Positions 32,696 through 44,364 of a DNA stretch of 64,000 nt are shown piece by piece. The translations under genes and the position numbers were made by a program. The notes under the pieces are model-generated. The model did not search any database. It was not told the origin of the DNA and saw only the letters and a program-made list of their open reading frames with translations. The DNA comes from Lates calcarifer (Eukaryota > Chordata > Actinopteri > Centropomidae). Position 1 is the first letter of the stretch, and each line of letters opens with the position of its first letter. The DNA lies in assembly GCF_001640805.2 (NCBI RefSeq), contig NC_066853.1, positions 27,296,378-27,360,377 on the forward strand. The letters are read 5' to 3'.

Positions 32696-33869
32696 ATCCA
32701 TAAGATGCAGTATAGAAATGAAGCACAGACCGCATCAGGAATGGCCACCTACAAGCATGATGATCAATTACTGAAGCAATACCAAGGATCTTGGGCTGTT
32801 GTAGCCTGAAGTTAAATTCTTACTGTGCACAAAAACCAAACAAAGGCTCCTCATAAACCCCCTCCTCAATACTTTGGCCTATCTGCCAAAGGCTTTGCTC
32901 AACTAGATGCCCTAACAACATCAGCACAGTGCTAAAGGCAGCACAAGTCACCACCTTATTGTGGCTGTTTGACCACTGCTGTCAGCACACACAGATGGGA
33001 GCAGGTTATAACCCAGCTGCAAGGTTAAAGTTTATACAGTGCGACCAGCATGAGGACAGACATGTCACCACACCACAAAATGACTTGTCTCAGAAAAAAA
33101 GAGATAAAGATAGAAAAATGGGGAAGACAGGGTGTAGAGTGGGAGGAGTGGAAGCTGTAAGTCACAGCCTCCTCTCAGCAGCCTTACTATATTAATGTGG
33201 ACCTCTCCAAGACCTCTATTAAACTGAGCAAAGCTCATCTGTACGAGCATCTTTTACGCTATTGCCACTGTGTTAAGCACACAGGGAGTCTGGAGAGGCA
33301 GGCGGGGGGTTAATGGGGCTTGATGCACTGCAGGGGGGTGAGATGAGGATCGGATGGGTGAGGCAGGGAGATGGGGGGTGCTGATGGTTTGTCAGACCAC
33401 AGTAACATCCAGCTGGGACTTCAACCCCTGTTCCACAACTGTTACCCTCACAGTCATAACTGCTGTATGCTGAGGTGGAGAGAGAAGGAGCAAGGATTGG
33501 CATTAGCATCTTGGATTTTGCATGCTCAAATTAAAGGACAATTCTGGTTTATTACAAGTTTCATATTTTTAAATTGTTACATACAAGAAGAATCCCTCCC
33601 CATCCCCATCTCCTTTTATTTTGCTGAACTCCCTCAAGTCCTTACAAAATTAGTGATTCTAAAGTCAGTTTTTACTGTATAAAATGTTAGTTGTATATAT
33701 TCATATATACATATTATATGTAATATATAACATGTAGATGTTTTAAAACTAAGATATTGAATAAAGTTCAATTTAATTGAAAAAGATAACAACTAAAAAT
33801 CTGAATCCCTGCAATTTTGTAAAGTATGTTTAATTAAATTACTTTCTCTAGTGTTTGGCTAACATGTTG
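32696..33869. other. Unannotated intergenic sequence
   Basis: 33220-33480 is G-rich with complex composition (GCATCTTTTACGCTATTGCC near 33249) and might be conserved. 33680-33740 is AT-palindromic (TATATATTCATATATAC). No gene seen. Confidence 0.4.
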
Positions 33870-34150
33870 TATATTTACACATCCAGCAGACATGGTGAAA
33901 CATTAGCAGTCATTTCAGATCATGTTTGTGTCCATATAATACACCCTTTATCTCTTATCTCTTTAGTCTCCATCAACTCCTGAGGAAAATATCTTTAACT
34001 GCTGAATACTCTATGTTCATCAGTCAGTCTCTAACATCGTCTGTTGTTTGGTGCTGAGCAGATAGTGTGCAGTGAGTTTATCAGAGCTTTTTCACTGAAA
34101 ATAGCTGTCTGCTGCTGCTGGAAACACAAGTGAAATTTGGAGGCCATAAA
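33870..34150 (+). repeat. Dispersed repeat, copy 1
   Basis: CATCCAGCAGACATGG, CATGTTTGTGTCCA, GTCTCCATCAACTCCTGAGG, GTCTGTTGTTTGGTGCTGAG, GTGAGTTTATCAGAGCTTTT and CACTGAAAATAGCTG align in order with 49780-50000. Divergence between the two is substantial. Class unknown to me. Confidence 0.6.
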
Positions 34151-34341
34151 GCAAAACAAAAAACAAAAAAATAAAGCTCAAAATAACTACAGAGTTGCAT
34201 GCCTTTTCTATACCTTTCTCAGAACCCCTTTGATATTACACACACTTATTTGGTGAGATGTGCAGAATTAAATGCATGCATCTTTGCGCACCTGTATTCG
34301 AGAGAGGTGAGTTGGATGTTGTAAAATGTAATAAATGTTAG

Positions 34342-34367
34342 ATAAAATAAAATAAAATAAAATAAAC
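34342..34367 (+). repeat. (ATAAA)n pentanucleotide repeat
   Basis: Five ATAAA units. Confidence 0.9.
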
Positions 34368-34459
34368 TTTTGTTGTTTGCAGGTTTTGGTGCTTAGACAA
34401 CCTGCAATATCCATGCTCATTTGTGTTTTTTGAGTTTTTAAAATGAGAAAGGCACATTC

Positions 34460-34643
34460 TTAACCCTGGCGTTGTCCTCTGAGTCAAAGTGACCCGGGGG
34501 CTGACAATGTGCCTTTGTGTGTGTGTGTAGTAGGATTTGTTGTTGTGCATGACATTCGTGATTCTGAAGCGGTTATCTTTTGTTTTTGAATAATAGTAAG
34601 AAGAAAAAAGTATATGGAATACGAAGGGCAACAGGAGGGTTAA
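34460..34643. mobile_element. piggyBac-type MITE with TTAA target duplication
   Basis: TTAA occurs at 34460-34463 and 34640-34643. Between them is a 176-bp element starting CCCTGGCGTTGTCC and ending GGGCAACAGGAGGG, whose reverse complement is CCCTCCTGTTGCCC. The termini are therefore imperfect inverted repeats starting CCCT, next to the TTAA that piggyBac-type transposases target. The interior has no coding capacity and holds a short GT run. Confidence 0.75.
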
Positions 34644-35440
34644 AATATGATTTTTAAAAAATGAATGAACAAAGCTGCTGAGTGACAGTAAGGAAAGTGC
34701 GTATAATTTGTCACATCCCCTCTGGGCTGCAGTTATTAACAGACAGGTCAGGTATATTTGTATTCATTCAGCAGCATACATTTTAGCTGCTCTGACAAAT
34801 GAACCATGTTTTCTCTCTAAACTGTGAATGCATCAGGACTCATGAAAGCACATATTCATAAATCAGTGTACAATGGTGCATTCACTGGTCAATAGAAACA
34901 CCATCCACACACTTGCACAAAGCACATACACCTCCAAATAGATAGTTGAGCCTTGGCTCATTGCTCTGGCCACTTTCTGAACACTACAATGTCTATGATG
35001 AGATATCGAGCTGGGGCTTCACACCACACTCTGATTTATAAAAGACCATCTCTTAGCACGCTGCCGTCCTCGCTCTGTATTTCACCACTGCAGCTTTTCA
35101 ACTTTGAGAGGCAAGGGGAATTCACAAGGGCTGGGTGGAAAAGTGAGGAGTTGTCCAGGGAGGAGAAGCAAAAAAAAAAAAAAAAAAGTATTTGGAAGTT
35201 TACCAACAAATTTGTACTTCGAAGAAAATCTGATTAACTCCAGAATAAGTTTAACTAACCAAATCAAACACCTGAATATGCCAAACCACTGACAAGCAGC
35301 CTTTGGAAAAATATGAAGAAAAGAATAAAGGGAGGTGGGAGTGGACAGAGGGGTGTTTGCTTCTGAACCCCATCACTATCTCCAAGTGGGATCAAATCAG
35401 AGCAGCCGCTCCTGCTTAGCTTTTTTTTTTTTCCTTTTTC
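34644..35440. other. Intergenic sequence
   Basis: 34940-35140 has complex composition and may be conserved. An A19 run lies at 35170-35188. No coding signal. Confidence 0.4.
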
Positions 35441-35670
35441 AATAGCCGATCAATTTAGCATGACTCGGAATGCTGTGGTAAACATCGACAAAGTCATTTT
35501 CTGGCATATTAATGTTTACATCCAATCAGCAGGATGTGGGGGCAGCCTAATTAACTCAATCAGCTGGAGGAATGTGCCAGCAAATGAGAGCCTCACCTAG
35601 GGACTGCGCACAATTGATCATTTCAACGGACTCTCCACTCAATTGTTGCTTGACAGCACTTCAGAGCACC
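35441..35670. promoter_or_regulatory. Candidate conserved noncoding element
   Basis: Contains TGACTCGG (AP-1-like), CATATTAATGTTTACATCC (forkhead core TGTTTAC), CCAATCAG, CCTAATTAACTCAATCAG (homeodomain core TAATTA) and CACAATTGATCATTTC within 230 bp, with no repeat character. Regulatory reading is inference from motif density. Confidence 0.35.
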
Positions 35671-36379
35671 TGAATTAGTGAGGGTGCATATGGTGATTAA
35701 AAAAAGTCAGTTTTTTTCCTCTCTCATAACCATGTTTGAAAGAGATACTTCCAGCATCATAATCTAAAATTGTAGAGGGAAGAAATAGTTGGCATAAGGC
35801 AGCAGCAAGCAGCGGCACAATAATCTTTTCAGTTATTCCACCCAGCAGTTTAATTACTTCTGGAAGAGCACAAATGATCAAACTGAATATGTTCTCCATT
35901 TTTGAGAAATGATTTATTTCCCTGGCATGAAATTGATCAAGAATTGATTTGGGATGGGATGTGAAGGTGGGATATGGATGATTGCAGACAATCAGTGAGT
36001 TACACCGAAGTAATGCCTATTTACTGTGGGTTCACCTATCAGTTTCTCTCATGTCACAGAGCCAGAAGCTACTGTGTGTGAGTATGTGTCTGGGAGTGTA
36101 TGTGTATTCTGAGGGGGAAAAGAAGGGAGGGCTGGCTGCAATATCAGACCAAAACAGGAAAAAAAGTCTGAACCCAAACACAACAATAAAAACCTTGGTG
36201 TTATCTTCTGTGCTCACAACACACACCAGCCCTCTGCCTCTGTCTCTGCTCATCTCTCTGTCTTGCTCTCTTCCTCCTCTTCTTCTTCTTCTCTAAAATA
36301 ACCATGCCTCCTTTCCTTACCTCCCTCCCTGCGTATGAAAAATCAGCAAATAAAAAGTTACATTAACCCCACAATGACC
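35671..36379. other. Unannotated intergenic sequence
   Basis: 36230-36290 is pyrimidine-rich. No gene or transposon recognised. Confidence 0.45.
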
Positions 36380-36800
36380 TTTCCCACGTAATACACTGCG
36401 GCCTGATGGGCCAACCCGGGAGCTTCATCGAGAAGCTGTCATTCTCTGCTATCCCAAGCACTGCCTGGGGAACATTTACCGGATAATTAATATATTAAAT
36501 GCATGAAAAATAGTTACACAGGGGCCCCTTTGTCAGCTCTTCCACCGCATGGGGGAAGAGGGATACAGCCTGTGAACCATCAATATACAAGCATCCTACT
36601 TCAATGGGCCATCATAAAAACTGCTCATAATTTTATGGCTTCATTCACGGCCCCCGCTGTAAAGGAAGGCCATATTTCCTCGTAATTCACTAGAGCTTGC
36701 CATGGCTTTTTTATGATTTGGCGGTTTTAAGCCGCTGCTGCTGCCAAAATTATTGAGGTGCTCCTGGCCCCAGTGTGAAGGACGAGGAGGGGTCAATGGT
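36380..36800. promoter_or_regulatory. Strong candidate conserved noncoding element
   Basis: A long low-repeat island with many homeodomain-type cores: GGATAATTAATATATTAAA (36481), CTCATAATTTTATGGC (about 36623), CGTAATTCAC (about 36680), TTTTTTATGATTTGGCGG (about 36707). Also palindrome-like GCGGTTTTAAGCCGC. Short open frames on both strands overlap, with no protein family. This is the composition typical of developmental enhancers, but cross-species conservation could not be tested. Confidence 0.4.
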
Positions 36801-37650
36801 GAGCTGAGGCATGACGGAGTGAGACTGAGGGCCTCCAAACACACATACATGCCACCTTTGGCTTCCCGCACCGTAGTGCTGGTAGCAAACAGCTGACACA
36901 CTGCTACTCAGCCCTGTTGCTGTCCTCTGAGTCATTAAGAGCTCGGATCAGATGCTTTGGATCAGCAGGTTTAAGCTCTTCCTGCAACTGTTTCTGAGAG
37001 TTATGATGTTGGCTGTGCTTAAAGGACTGGCTCAATCATATTACATAAAAAATAAATAAATAAATGTTAAAAATCGCTCACGTCATTGTAGTGGTATCTA
37101 GCTTGATAGTTTTGGTTATTTGTCCAAGCTATCTCAAACTCAGGTTCTTTTATTAGTTAGTTATTAGCTAATTTAGTTTGTGGTGCTAAATGAAATGAAA
37201 AATAAATTGTAATAAATTCAACAGCATGGTCTCTTTCCAAAAGTAGTGGCTTTGTGATACTTCTGAAAATCCATAGACATCACTGTCCATAGTTTACTCC
37301 TTTGGCAGAGAGTAACTTCAGCACAGTACCACAAGTGAAAATTAACCTCTTTTGATTACACTATTTAATTGTCTAGCAAAGAAAACTTATGCTTACATAG
37401 CTTTGCATTATTTACCTCCAAGTTTGCTAGACAGCAGGTTCTTCTTCCCTGCATTTTGGTGGCACATTGCTGCATTTCATGGCACATTACTGCCAAATAT
37501 CACTCAGTTGAAAAGTGTGAAACCATTGTATCCTGTCACCTGTGTGCTCATGTGCCTGCAGGTGACATTAAGAAATCAGGGACTGATCTACTCCGCAAAA
37601 CATTTCTCCATAGGGCTACTGGTAGTCCAAATGTTCCAAATGGGAAAGTG
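36801..37650. other. Unannotated intergenic sequence
   Basis: AT-rich with AAATAAATAAATAAATG near 37049. No gene recognised. Confidence 0.45.
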
Positions 37651-37660
37651 ATTATTTTAC

Positions 37661-37914
37661 ATCCATCCATCCATTATCTAGATCACCAGTCCATCGCAGG
37701 GCCAACACATATAGACAAACAACCATTCACACTCACAGTCACATCTATGGGCAATTTAGAGTCACCAGTTAACCTGCATGTCTTTGGACTGTACCTGGAG
37801 AGAACCCAGGCAGGCACAGGGAGAACATGCAAACTCCACACACAAAAGCTCGAATCCAGAACCTTCATGCTGTGAGGTGACAGTGCTAACCACTGCACCA
37901 CCGTGCCACCCGTT
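37661..37914 (-). mobile_element. SINE-like repeat (GGTGGCACGGTGG family) with target-site duplication
   Basis: The most complete copy in the window. Plus-strand phrases: ATCCATCCATCCATTATCTA, CAGTCCATCGCAGGGCCAAC, ATAGACAAACAACCATTCAC, TCTATGGGCAATTTAGAGTC, AACATGCAAACTCCACACAC, ending GCACCACCGTGCCACC. The direct repeat ATTATTTTAC flanks it at 37651-37660 and 37915-37924. The overlapping 168-codon open frame is an accident of the repeat. Confidence 0.85.
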
Positions 37915-37924
37915 ATTATTTTAC

Positions 37925-40050
37925 AAATTATTTAATTTTAATTACAATCATTTTTGCTTTTTCTTAGGTTATTGGGCTTAGCATAGATGCATATTCGTAT
38001 TATTTTGTAGATTTATTTCTTATCCAGTCAGCTCTTCCAGTTTTTAAACATGTGGACATGTTGATGTTGGATATTTCTCTTGGCTACAAATAATTACCTC
38101 TCTATGGACATTTCTGTGCTTGTGCTCATGATACACCAGTCTTAGACACTATATACAGTATGTTAGTCAGATAAGTAGTGGATTTTAGCCCAAACAAGGC
38201 AATGTATTAAATTCAAAGACTCTGATCCAAACCTTTGGATCAGAGTTGCTACTGTCTATCAGTTGTTTAATAAGACTGTGCCCCAACACTGAAGACCAAA
38301 AAATGTTCATGTTACAATTGGAGTATTGACATCTTTGATTGACTGAACAATTAAAAAACTAAATGTATCATTACAACTAGATACAGTGAAAAATGAAAGT
38401 TGGTTTTTAATTTTGATCTCTAATCTCAGGTAAGACAGCAAATACAGTAAAGCAGCACTTACCTATCTTCAACATGGCTTGTAATCTATCAATTCGAAAT
38501 CAGAATTTCTTTCTGTTTGCAATAAAAAATATTGCATTTGATTTGTAAAACCTTGAGTTCATTATACATCAACACTGCAGACAGGCTCCATTTCTGTCTG
38601 GTTTTTTGTGTGATTAAACAGCAGTGTGCTATTTACATGGGAAATTAACTTGAGACCATGTGATGGCTATTATTCTCCTACAGACACATGAGCAAACACA
38701 CAGATTCTGTACATGCACAGACCCGCAGGCGTGCGTGGACATACACAAATACAGGAGCATATGTTTGCTGGCATGGAGTGCAAACACACACAGTACACTT
38801 GTGCACAGAGCACATATTTACACATTCTTATTGAGAACTGACAGAAATATTCACCCACATGTCATACAAACACTATTTATGCATATTTTGTGCTACCACT
38901 TATATGAATGTATTTATGCTATCTAATTATCACAGTAGTAATTAACTGTACTCTTGCACGTACAGAAAAAACAAGACTTAATAATGTGTATAATTGTGTG
39001 ACATTATGGTGAAATGAACACAAACTCCACAGTCAATATAAAAGTATTTTACAGCTCTTCTTACTGATTTTGCGATTATCCAAAGAACACAGACAGACGT
39101 GACCAGGTTAATGCCTCAGAATGTTTCTGTCAATTTCACCCGATGCACTCTCACATACGCAGTCATGTCTGCATGCCTATTCATTACAAAGAAATATACC
39201 CCAAGACCTAGAAGTTTATAATAGTCCTATTCATTAAATACTACTCTTGTCAAAAGGGTGCTGCTGGTAGAAGGGCATTTTATTTCCAATGAAATACAAG
39301 CCTGGAGAAAGAGACAGAGATTCTGGAAGACTCTGCATTAATTTTATGGAGCAAATGCCCCCGATTCTACCAAATGACATTCTGTACCGCTAGCATTTCA
39401 TAATGTGACACAAATGGCATCGAGGTACAATTTAATACCAAAATACTGAGTCAGGAGAGCTTTCCCAGCATTCAGTGAGCGAAAATCACTGGACTGGAAG
39501 GTCAGGCTACGAATCAAGTACCGCTTTGTTATTTAAACACATCAGCTCAGAAGAAATGTACAGCCCTAATAATAAAGGGAAAGTTAAATAAAGCAAAATA
39601 ACTGGCACAAATCATGTCTATAGTTAATTATTTAACAATTTTTATCCACAGAGACAGGTAGACAGTATACAGGCATTATACACAAAAAACTGCACTGTAC
39701 TGTGTGAAGAACAACAACAAAGTCTGTCCTCTCTCAAACACAGAATTTGTCTGATAGTGAAACTAGCATAATGTTTTCTGTTTTCTACTGGTTGACTTTG
39801 ACCATACATTGGTGAAAAGTATCAAACTCATGTCACAAATTAATTAAAAAATATTTCTCCACACTACATGAAATGCTGAATGAAATTCTGGTGAGGAGAT
39901 CAAATCATTTATTTATTTATTTATTACTTGCTTGTGTAACCCTTGGTTAGTAGGACCTTGTAAAATTGGAAACTGTAGAAAGCTTATCTGTGATGGGAGG
40001 ATTTGATATTAAATATAAATAAATTCATAAATAGATAAATATTTAATTTC
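37925..40050. other. Long unannotated intergenic stretch
   Basis: 38690-38870 is CA-rich. 39330-39560 has complex composition (TTTCATAATGTGACAC, GGTACAATTTAATACC) and may be conserved. TTTATTTATTTATTTA occurs near 39908. No gene seen. Confidence 0.4.
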
Positions 40051-40059
40051 TAATCTCAT

Positions 40060-40248
40060 TGACGTCATTCATGTTTATCAAAGGGTTAAAACAGCTCCCC
40101 CTAGTGAAACCTGCCTGATAAGTAGTAAATGATCATGTTGAGCCACGCCTCACTCTCCAGGGGCAGCGACCGTGCAGAAAATACAATATACACAGGTCAC
40201 CGCCTCCAAAGAGGCCTGTAGTAGTTACAATTCTGCTGCTAAATCTTG
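40060..40248 (+). promoter_or_regulatory. CRE palindrome and candidate first exon
   Basis: A perfect cAMP-response element TGACGTCA is at 40060-40067. About 180 bp downstream, AAATCTTG is followed by GTGAGT at 40249, a good donor. The sequence between (CACGCCTCACTCTCCAGGGG, CACCGCCTCCAAAGAGGCCT) is GC-richer than its surroundings. Together this resembles a small promoter and first exon. There is no TATA box and no open frame, so it is weak. Confidence 0.3.
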
Positions 40249-40889
40249 GTGAGTTGACTGTCAAACTTGAACAGATATTAGCGTTAGCGTTAGCTAACCA
40301 TGTTAGCCACACTAGCATTTGCGAAATGAGCCACATTAGCCAGGCTATCCGCACTAGCGCCAGTCCACGCAGTCAGAAGCTGTGCTGGTGTTAGCCTAAT
40401 CTATTAGCAATTGCTAATCATAGCTTGGTTGTTGCAAGCCTGTGGTCTATTACTGTAATGCTGACTGACAGCTATTAAGTTGTGTTGAAAACACAGTTCA
40501 CCAAAGTTATTCTTTATGTGAATTAATGTTACAATGTTTTATTAGACATACAGTCAATTACCTCTTGCTAGTTAAAGATAAAGTGAGTTTAAGCTAAGCC
40601 TATACAACATGTTGTGTGCACTTGCCATAGAGATGTCTTATTGAGTCTGAATGAGAAGATTTTAAGGGAGGTGTGACAATTTTGTTAAAGTAACAGATTA
40701 TAGTTGAATGACTCAAGGTGCCATATAATTTGTTGAATGTGGAAAAACTCAACTGTAGCGACTTAAGTGGTAAAGAATGCATTTGAAGTACACAGCAATC
40801 ATTTTTCTGGCTTTGTGAATATAAGACCAGGTCTGTTGTCTTTTTTCTTTCTTTGTTATACTTCATCATTCTTCTTCATTCTTTGGCAG

Positions 40890-41006
40890 AGTGTGACATT
40901 CTTTGAGATCTTTGGAGTCTTCAGCCTGGCTTGCTTGCTGGAGGGCAGTGCACTTGGTCTAAAGGAAGGGAGAGATGCATGAATTTATGATGTTCATCAA
41001 AAAGTG
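40890..41006 (+). other. Candidate internal exon
   Basis: A long pyrimidine-rich tract (TTTTTTCTTTCTTTG...CATTCTTCTTCATTCTTTGGCAG) ends in CAG at 40889, and GTAAGA begins at 41007 after AAAAAGTG. The 117 bp between could be an exon. One frame reads FFEIFGVFSLACLLEGSALG then stops after RDA, so if translated it would be a terminal coding segment. No protein family recognised. It may belong with the donor at 40249. Confidence 0.3.
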
Positions 41007-41645
41007 GTAAGACAATCACATTCACTCACACAAGAAATATCGACTGAACAAGAAGATACCAGTACATGGTTCATTGGATAAAACACAGAGTTGAACTGAT
41101 AGCCATGAATGGACTTTAATAGTAATTAATTGAACTGAGCTCTTCGATTCTCTGCCTGATTGACTTTACAGAATAGATTGATCTGTTATTGAAGTTATGT
41201 TTATGTAAGGTGTTTTTCTGTTAACATTCAGTATGTTACTGTGGCTCAAAAAAGGAAAATTTAAAGGAACCAGCTGTTGAATTAGAGGCACTATAAAATA
41301 GGATTTTTAAAACCACAATAAGACAGAATCAGAATAACTTATCGAGTGCCTGGCTACTGATAGTGAACTAAAGTAGTATTTCAACCAGAAATAAAATAGA
41401 AACATGCAAATAATCTAGGTTACCTGACAGGTGGATTCCTAAATTAACCTGAAGAAAGAAAAGCAAGTGACAGCTACACAGGAAAGGTATTTTATTTTTA
41501 TTATTACCTATGATGTGGAGCTGAACTTAAATGAGTTTTGTTATTACATGGTGAATGTTGAAGTAAGAGAAAAAAACGACGATAAAAGAATAAGTGTTTA
41601 TTTCTTTACCTTTTCAAATGTATGTGTCTTGTTTCACCTTTGCTG
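41007..41645. other. AT-rich noncoding sequence
   Basis: No feature recognised before the hAT target site. Confidence 0.5.
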
Positions 41646-41653
41646 CCTGATAC

Positions 41654-42646
41654 TAAGACTGAATGATTAATCAAAATTGAACCGCAATCGCAATTTGAAC
41701 TAATGCAATTTGCAAACCGCAAAGACTGCAACAGTCAGTCAGTGGACGCATCATTACACTTTTTTTTAGCTGCCTCACAGTTCACACACAGAGCACTGCA
41801 GGAGCAACAGAGCGACGGACAGTAAACTTTACAACCACATCTTGTCTTAAAATGACCAAACCACAAAACTAACTGTGGAGTTAGATACTTGATGAAAATG
41901 GAAGGCAGAGTAACAGCGTGATGCAGGCAGTGTGAGTTGCTCTGATTCTCTCCGCTCCAGTGTCAGGTGAGAGCTGTATGCTGGTCGCAAGCTACAGCTG
42001 AAACCACTGCTGATATGACAAGTTAAAAGCGGCTGACAGTGTCAACAGAGAGATAACTGAGCTGTGACAAAGATGCCAACTTTGTCTGCAATATTTACGC
42101 TGTACATATTTTGTAGTGGCGGCCTGCCGTGGGAAAATTACTGCCAGGATGAACTAGCTAACATTAAATTAGGTTTGTATTTGTATTTTGTATTATCTAC
42201 CAGGACAAATCCCACAGAGTTTTTAATCGTCTGTGTCTGTCTCTACCAGCTCTCTGTGTGCCTCCTGTCATTCCCCATCAGTGTATCAGCTTTTGAAAAA
42301 TCACCACAGGCAGCAGAATGACTGATGTAAAGTTACTGCAGAGAAGGCAAGAGAAAGTAGTGATACTGAATTGCTCTATGGTTCATTATGTGTATGTTCT
42401 GTACTATTTTTTGTTGGAATAAATACATTTTGGATTTGTATATTTCCATCCTCATCCTTGGATTAGTACACAGAGCAGTTAATATTTCAGTGATCTCTTA
42501 AATGGTAATGCTCCATCACATTTTTTTATATAGTGAATCCTGAACTGAAGCTTGGCTTTCAAAATTATATTGCAAATCAAAACCGCAATCACAATATCTA
42601 TCAGAAAAATTGCAATTGGATTTTTTCCCAAAATCTTTCAGCCCTA
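41654..42646. mobile_element. Non-autonomous hAT element, complete, with 8-bp target duplication
   Basis: A 993-bp element flanked by perfect CCTGATAC repeats (41646-41653 and 42647-42654). The left end TAAGACTGAATGATTA and the reverse complement of the right end, TAGGGCTGAAAGATTT, match at 12 of 16 positions. TAGGG-type termini and an 8-bp duplication are the hallmarks of the hAT superfamily. Just inside both ends the same-strand motif ACCGCAATC (41681 and 42582) recurs, as subterminal repeats often do. The interior, including an 85-codon frame at 42064-42321, shows no transposase motif, so movement would have required an enzyme from elsewhere. I recall related sequences as common in teleosts. 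Confidence 0.92.
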
Positions 42647-43429
42647 CCTGATACCCATTTTTTCAGAGCAACCTAGAATTTCTGAAATACTAGTCCTCAT
42701 TGAATGTTTATTCTAGTCTTACTGGCAGTATAGAGAGGCTTTTAAGAATTAATTCGGGTTGTTACATTTAAAAGTGATCAAATTTAAATATATTGAGTCC
42801 AAAGATAGACTGGAAACCTTCTATAAAACATATATCAGGTGTTCATCTATTCACAGGTTTCTCAAATCTCCCGAACTCCTGGAAAAAAATGGAGAGGACG
42901 TGAAGTCCTCAGTGGACATGCCCATATCAGTAGTGATTCAGTGTGGTGTTGTGCTCACTAATATCTGTTTCCCTGACCAGACAGAGCTGAATTTAGAATG
43001 AAAACGACTAGCTAGAAATCTCAACGCATCCATGAAAAATAGAGGTAGAAAAACAGTAACAAATGGCTACAAGCCCAGGTGAGATTTTACAGGTTGCACA
43101 GGTTTTTGCAAGATGCCTTATAAAAATCTCTCAAATCAGCTATTTCTTTGATCAACATGATAAATGTTAACTGCTCTTAACAAGTGCTACCACAGATTTT
43201 GTGTCAACTGAAAATAACTTTTCACTTCATTCAGGCCATGTATGGTCCCTGTGTAGTGTGTAATTCTTTTTACCTTTTCTGGCACATTAAGGGTCTTCCT
43301 CATTCAGATGAGAACAATTCCTGTGCTACAAAACATGTGAATCAAAACAAACGTCACTTTGCAAACTGTGCTCGCTGGTAAAATTAGTCTGCGTCATACG
43401 CTACTGAGAGAATTTAATCAAGCAGTGTG
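42647..43429 (+). other. Intergenic sequence with one exon-like open frame
   Basis: At 42857 ATTCACAG precedes an open stretch of 47 codons (about 42859-43001) reading FLKSPELLEKNGEDVKSSVD and on to QTELNLE-stop. Codon use looks plausible but I recognise no family and the acceptor is weak. The rest is AT-rich. Confidence 0.25.
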
Positions 43430-43670
43430 GCATTTATGCAATCAAACAAAACAAATCAAAATTCATTTTGTTGCTAATGAGAATATTTAGTGACACCAAA
43501 TGAGCAGTGTTACCAGCTTGATTTAGTTATTGGCACTGGGTGGTTTGATGGGGCTTTTTATTAGCCCTCACCAGTCTTGCTATGAAATAATCTAATACCA
43601 CCAATGGTTTTAGTGCATTAATCCCAATTTATAAAAAGCATGGAAAATGAACTCAGATCTCCCATTTAGA
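43430..43670. promoter_or_regulatory. Candidate conserved noncoding element
   Basis: Low-repeat block with AATTTAATCAAG, TTGCTAATGAG, GCTTTTTATTAGCCC and GTGCATTAATCCC. The combination of TTTATTAG and TAAT cores suggests homeodomain input. Inference only. Confidence 0.3.
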
Positions 43671-44364
43671 CCAGGATACGAGTGGCCTCTGTCACCACTC
43701 AATCCTCTTCTCTCTGGTCGAAGGAACCACATTCATATGTTCCCAATTCAAAGAGGAAAAAGACGGGAGTAAAAAAAAAAAAAAAAGACAGGCTGTTGTA
43801 GCCAAACTGGTGAGCCAGCATTGTGAGTGTACAATATGGAGTATAGGTGATCCTGGAGAGCTCACACTAAGCAAGCTTAATCCTGTTGACTAAGAATGTG
43901 CACAGGGAGCCATGCCAGCCAGCACTGAGCTGCGGGTGTATGGAGCAATGACAGGGGAATTACTCACCATGGCAAGGGTGGTCCTCCAAAGCACGAGCTG
44001 CGGCTGCTGATGGCTGCCAGTGGGCACTAGCACTGGGACAAGCTTACCAGTCAGCTGGTTCCCCGCCACAAATCCCCACTCTCACTGACGTGAAGTGCTG
44101 CAAGCCAAGGCTCTCATAGCTTTAACTTGGAAGGCGTTGCATATGAACAGCAAGTTCAGAAATGCATGTCATCCTGGTTAAAGTGATGGTGATAGTACAT
44201 TTAACTGATGGCACCAGAAGTTCTCATACCATCTACCTGTAGGTACTGAGTGCAGTTAATTTTCATACTTCAGGTATGATGGTTTGACACTTATTCTGCA
44301 AAACCCTGGATTACATTCAACAAACTCTGGTTGATGTCCATTTCAAGATTATTTCAAGATACTT
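43671..44364. other. Unannotated intergenic sequence
   Basis: An A16 run lies near 43770. 43880-44160 is GC-richer with no recognised product. Confidence 0.45.

Noticed and set aside
37369..37875. 168-codon plus-strand open frame
   Set aside because: Its second half is translated from the SINE-like repeat at 37661-37914, and the first half has no recognisable domain.
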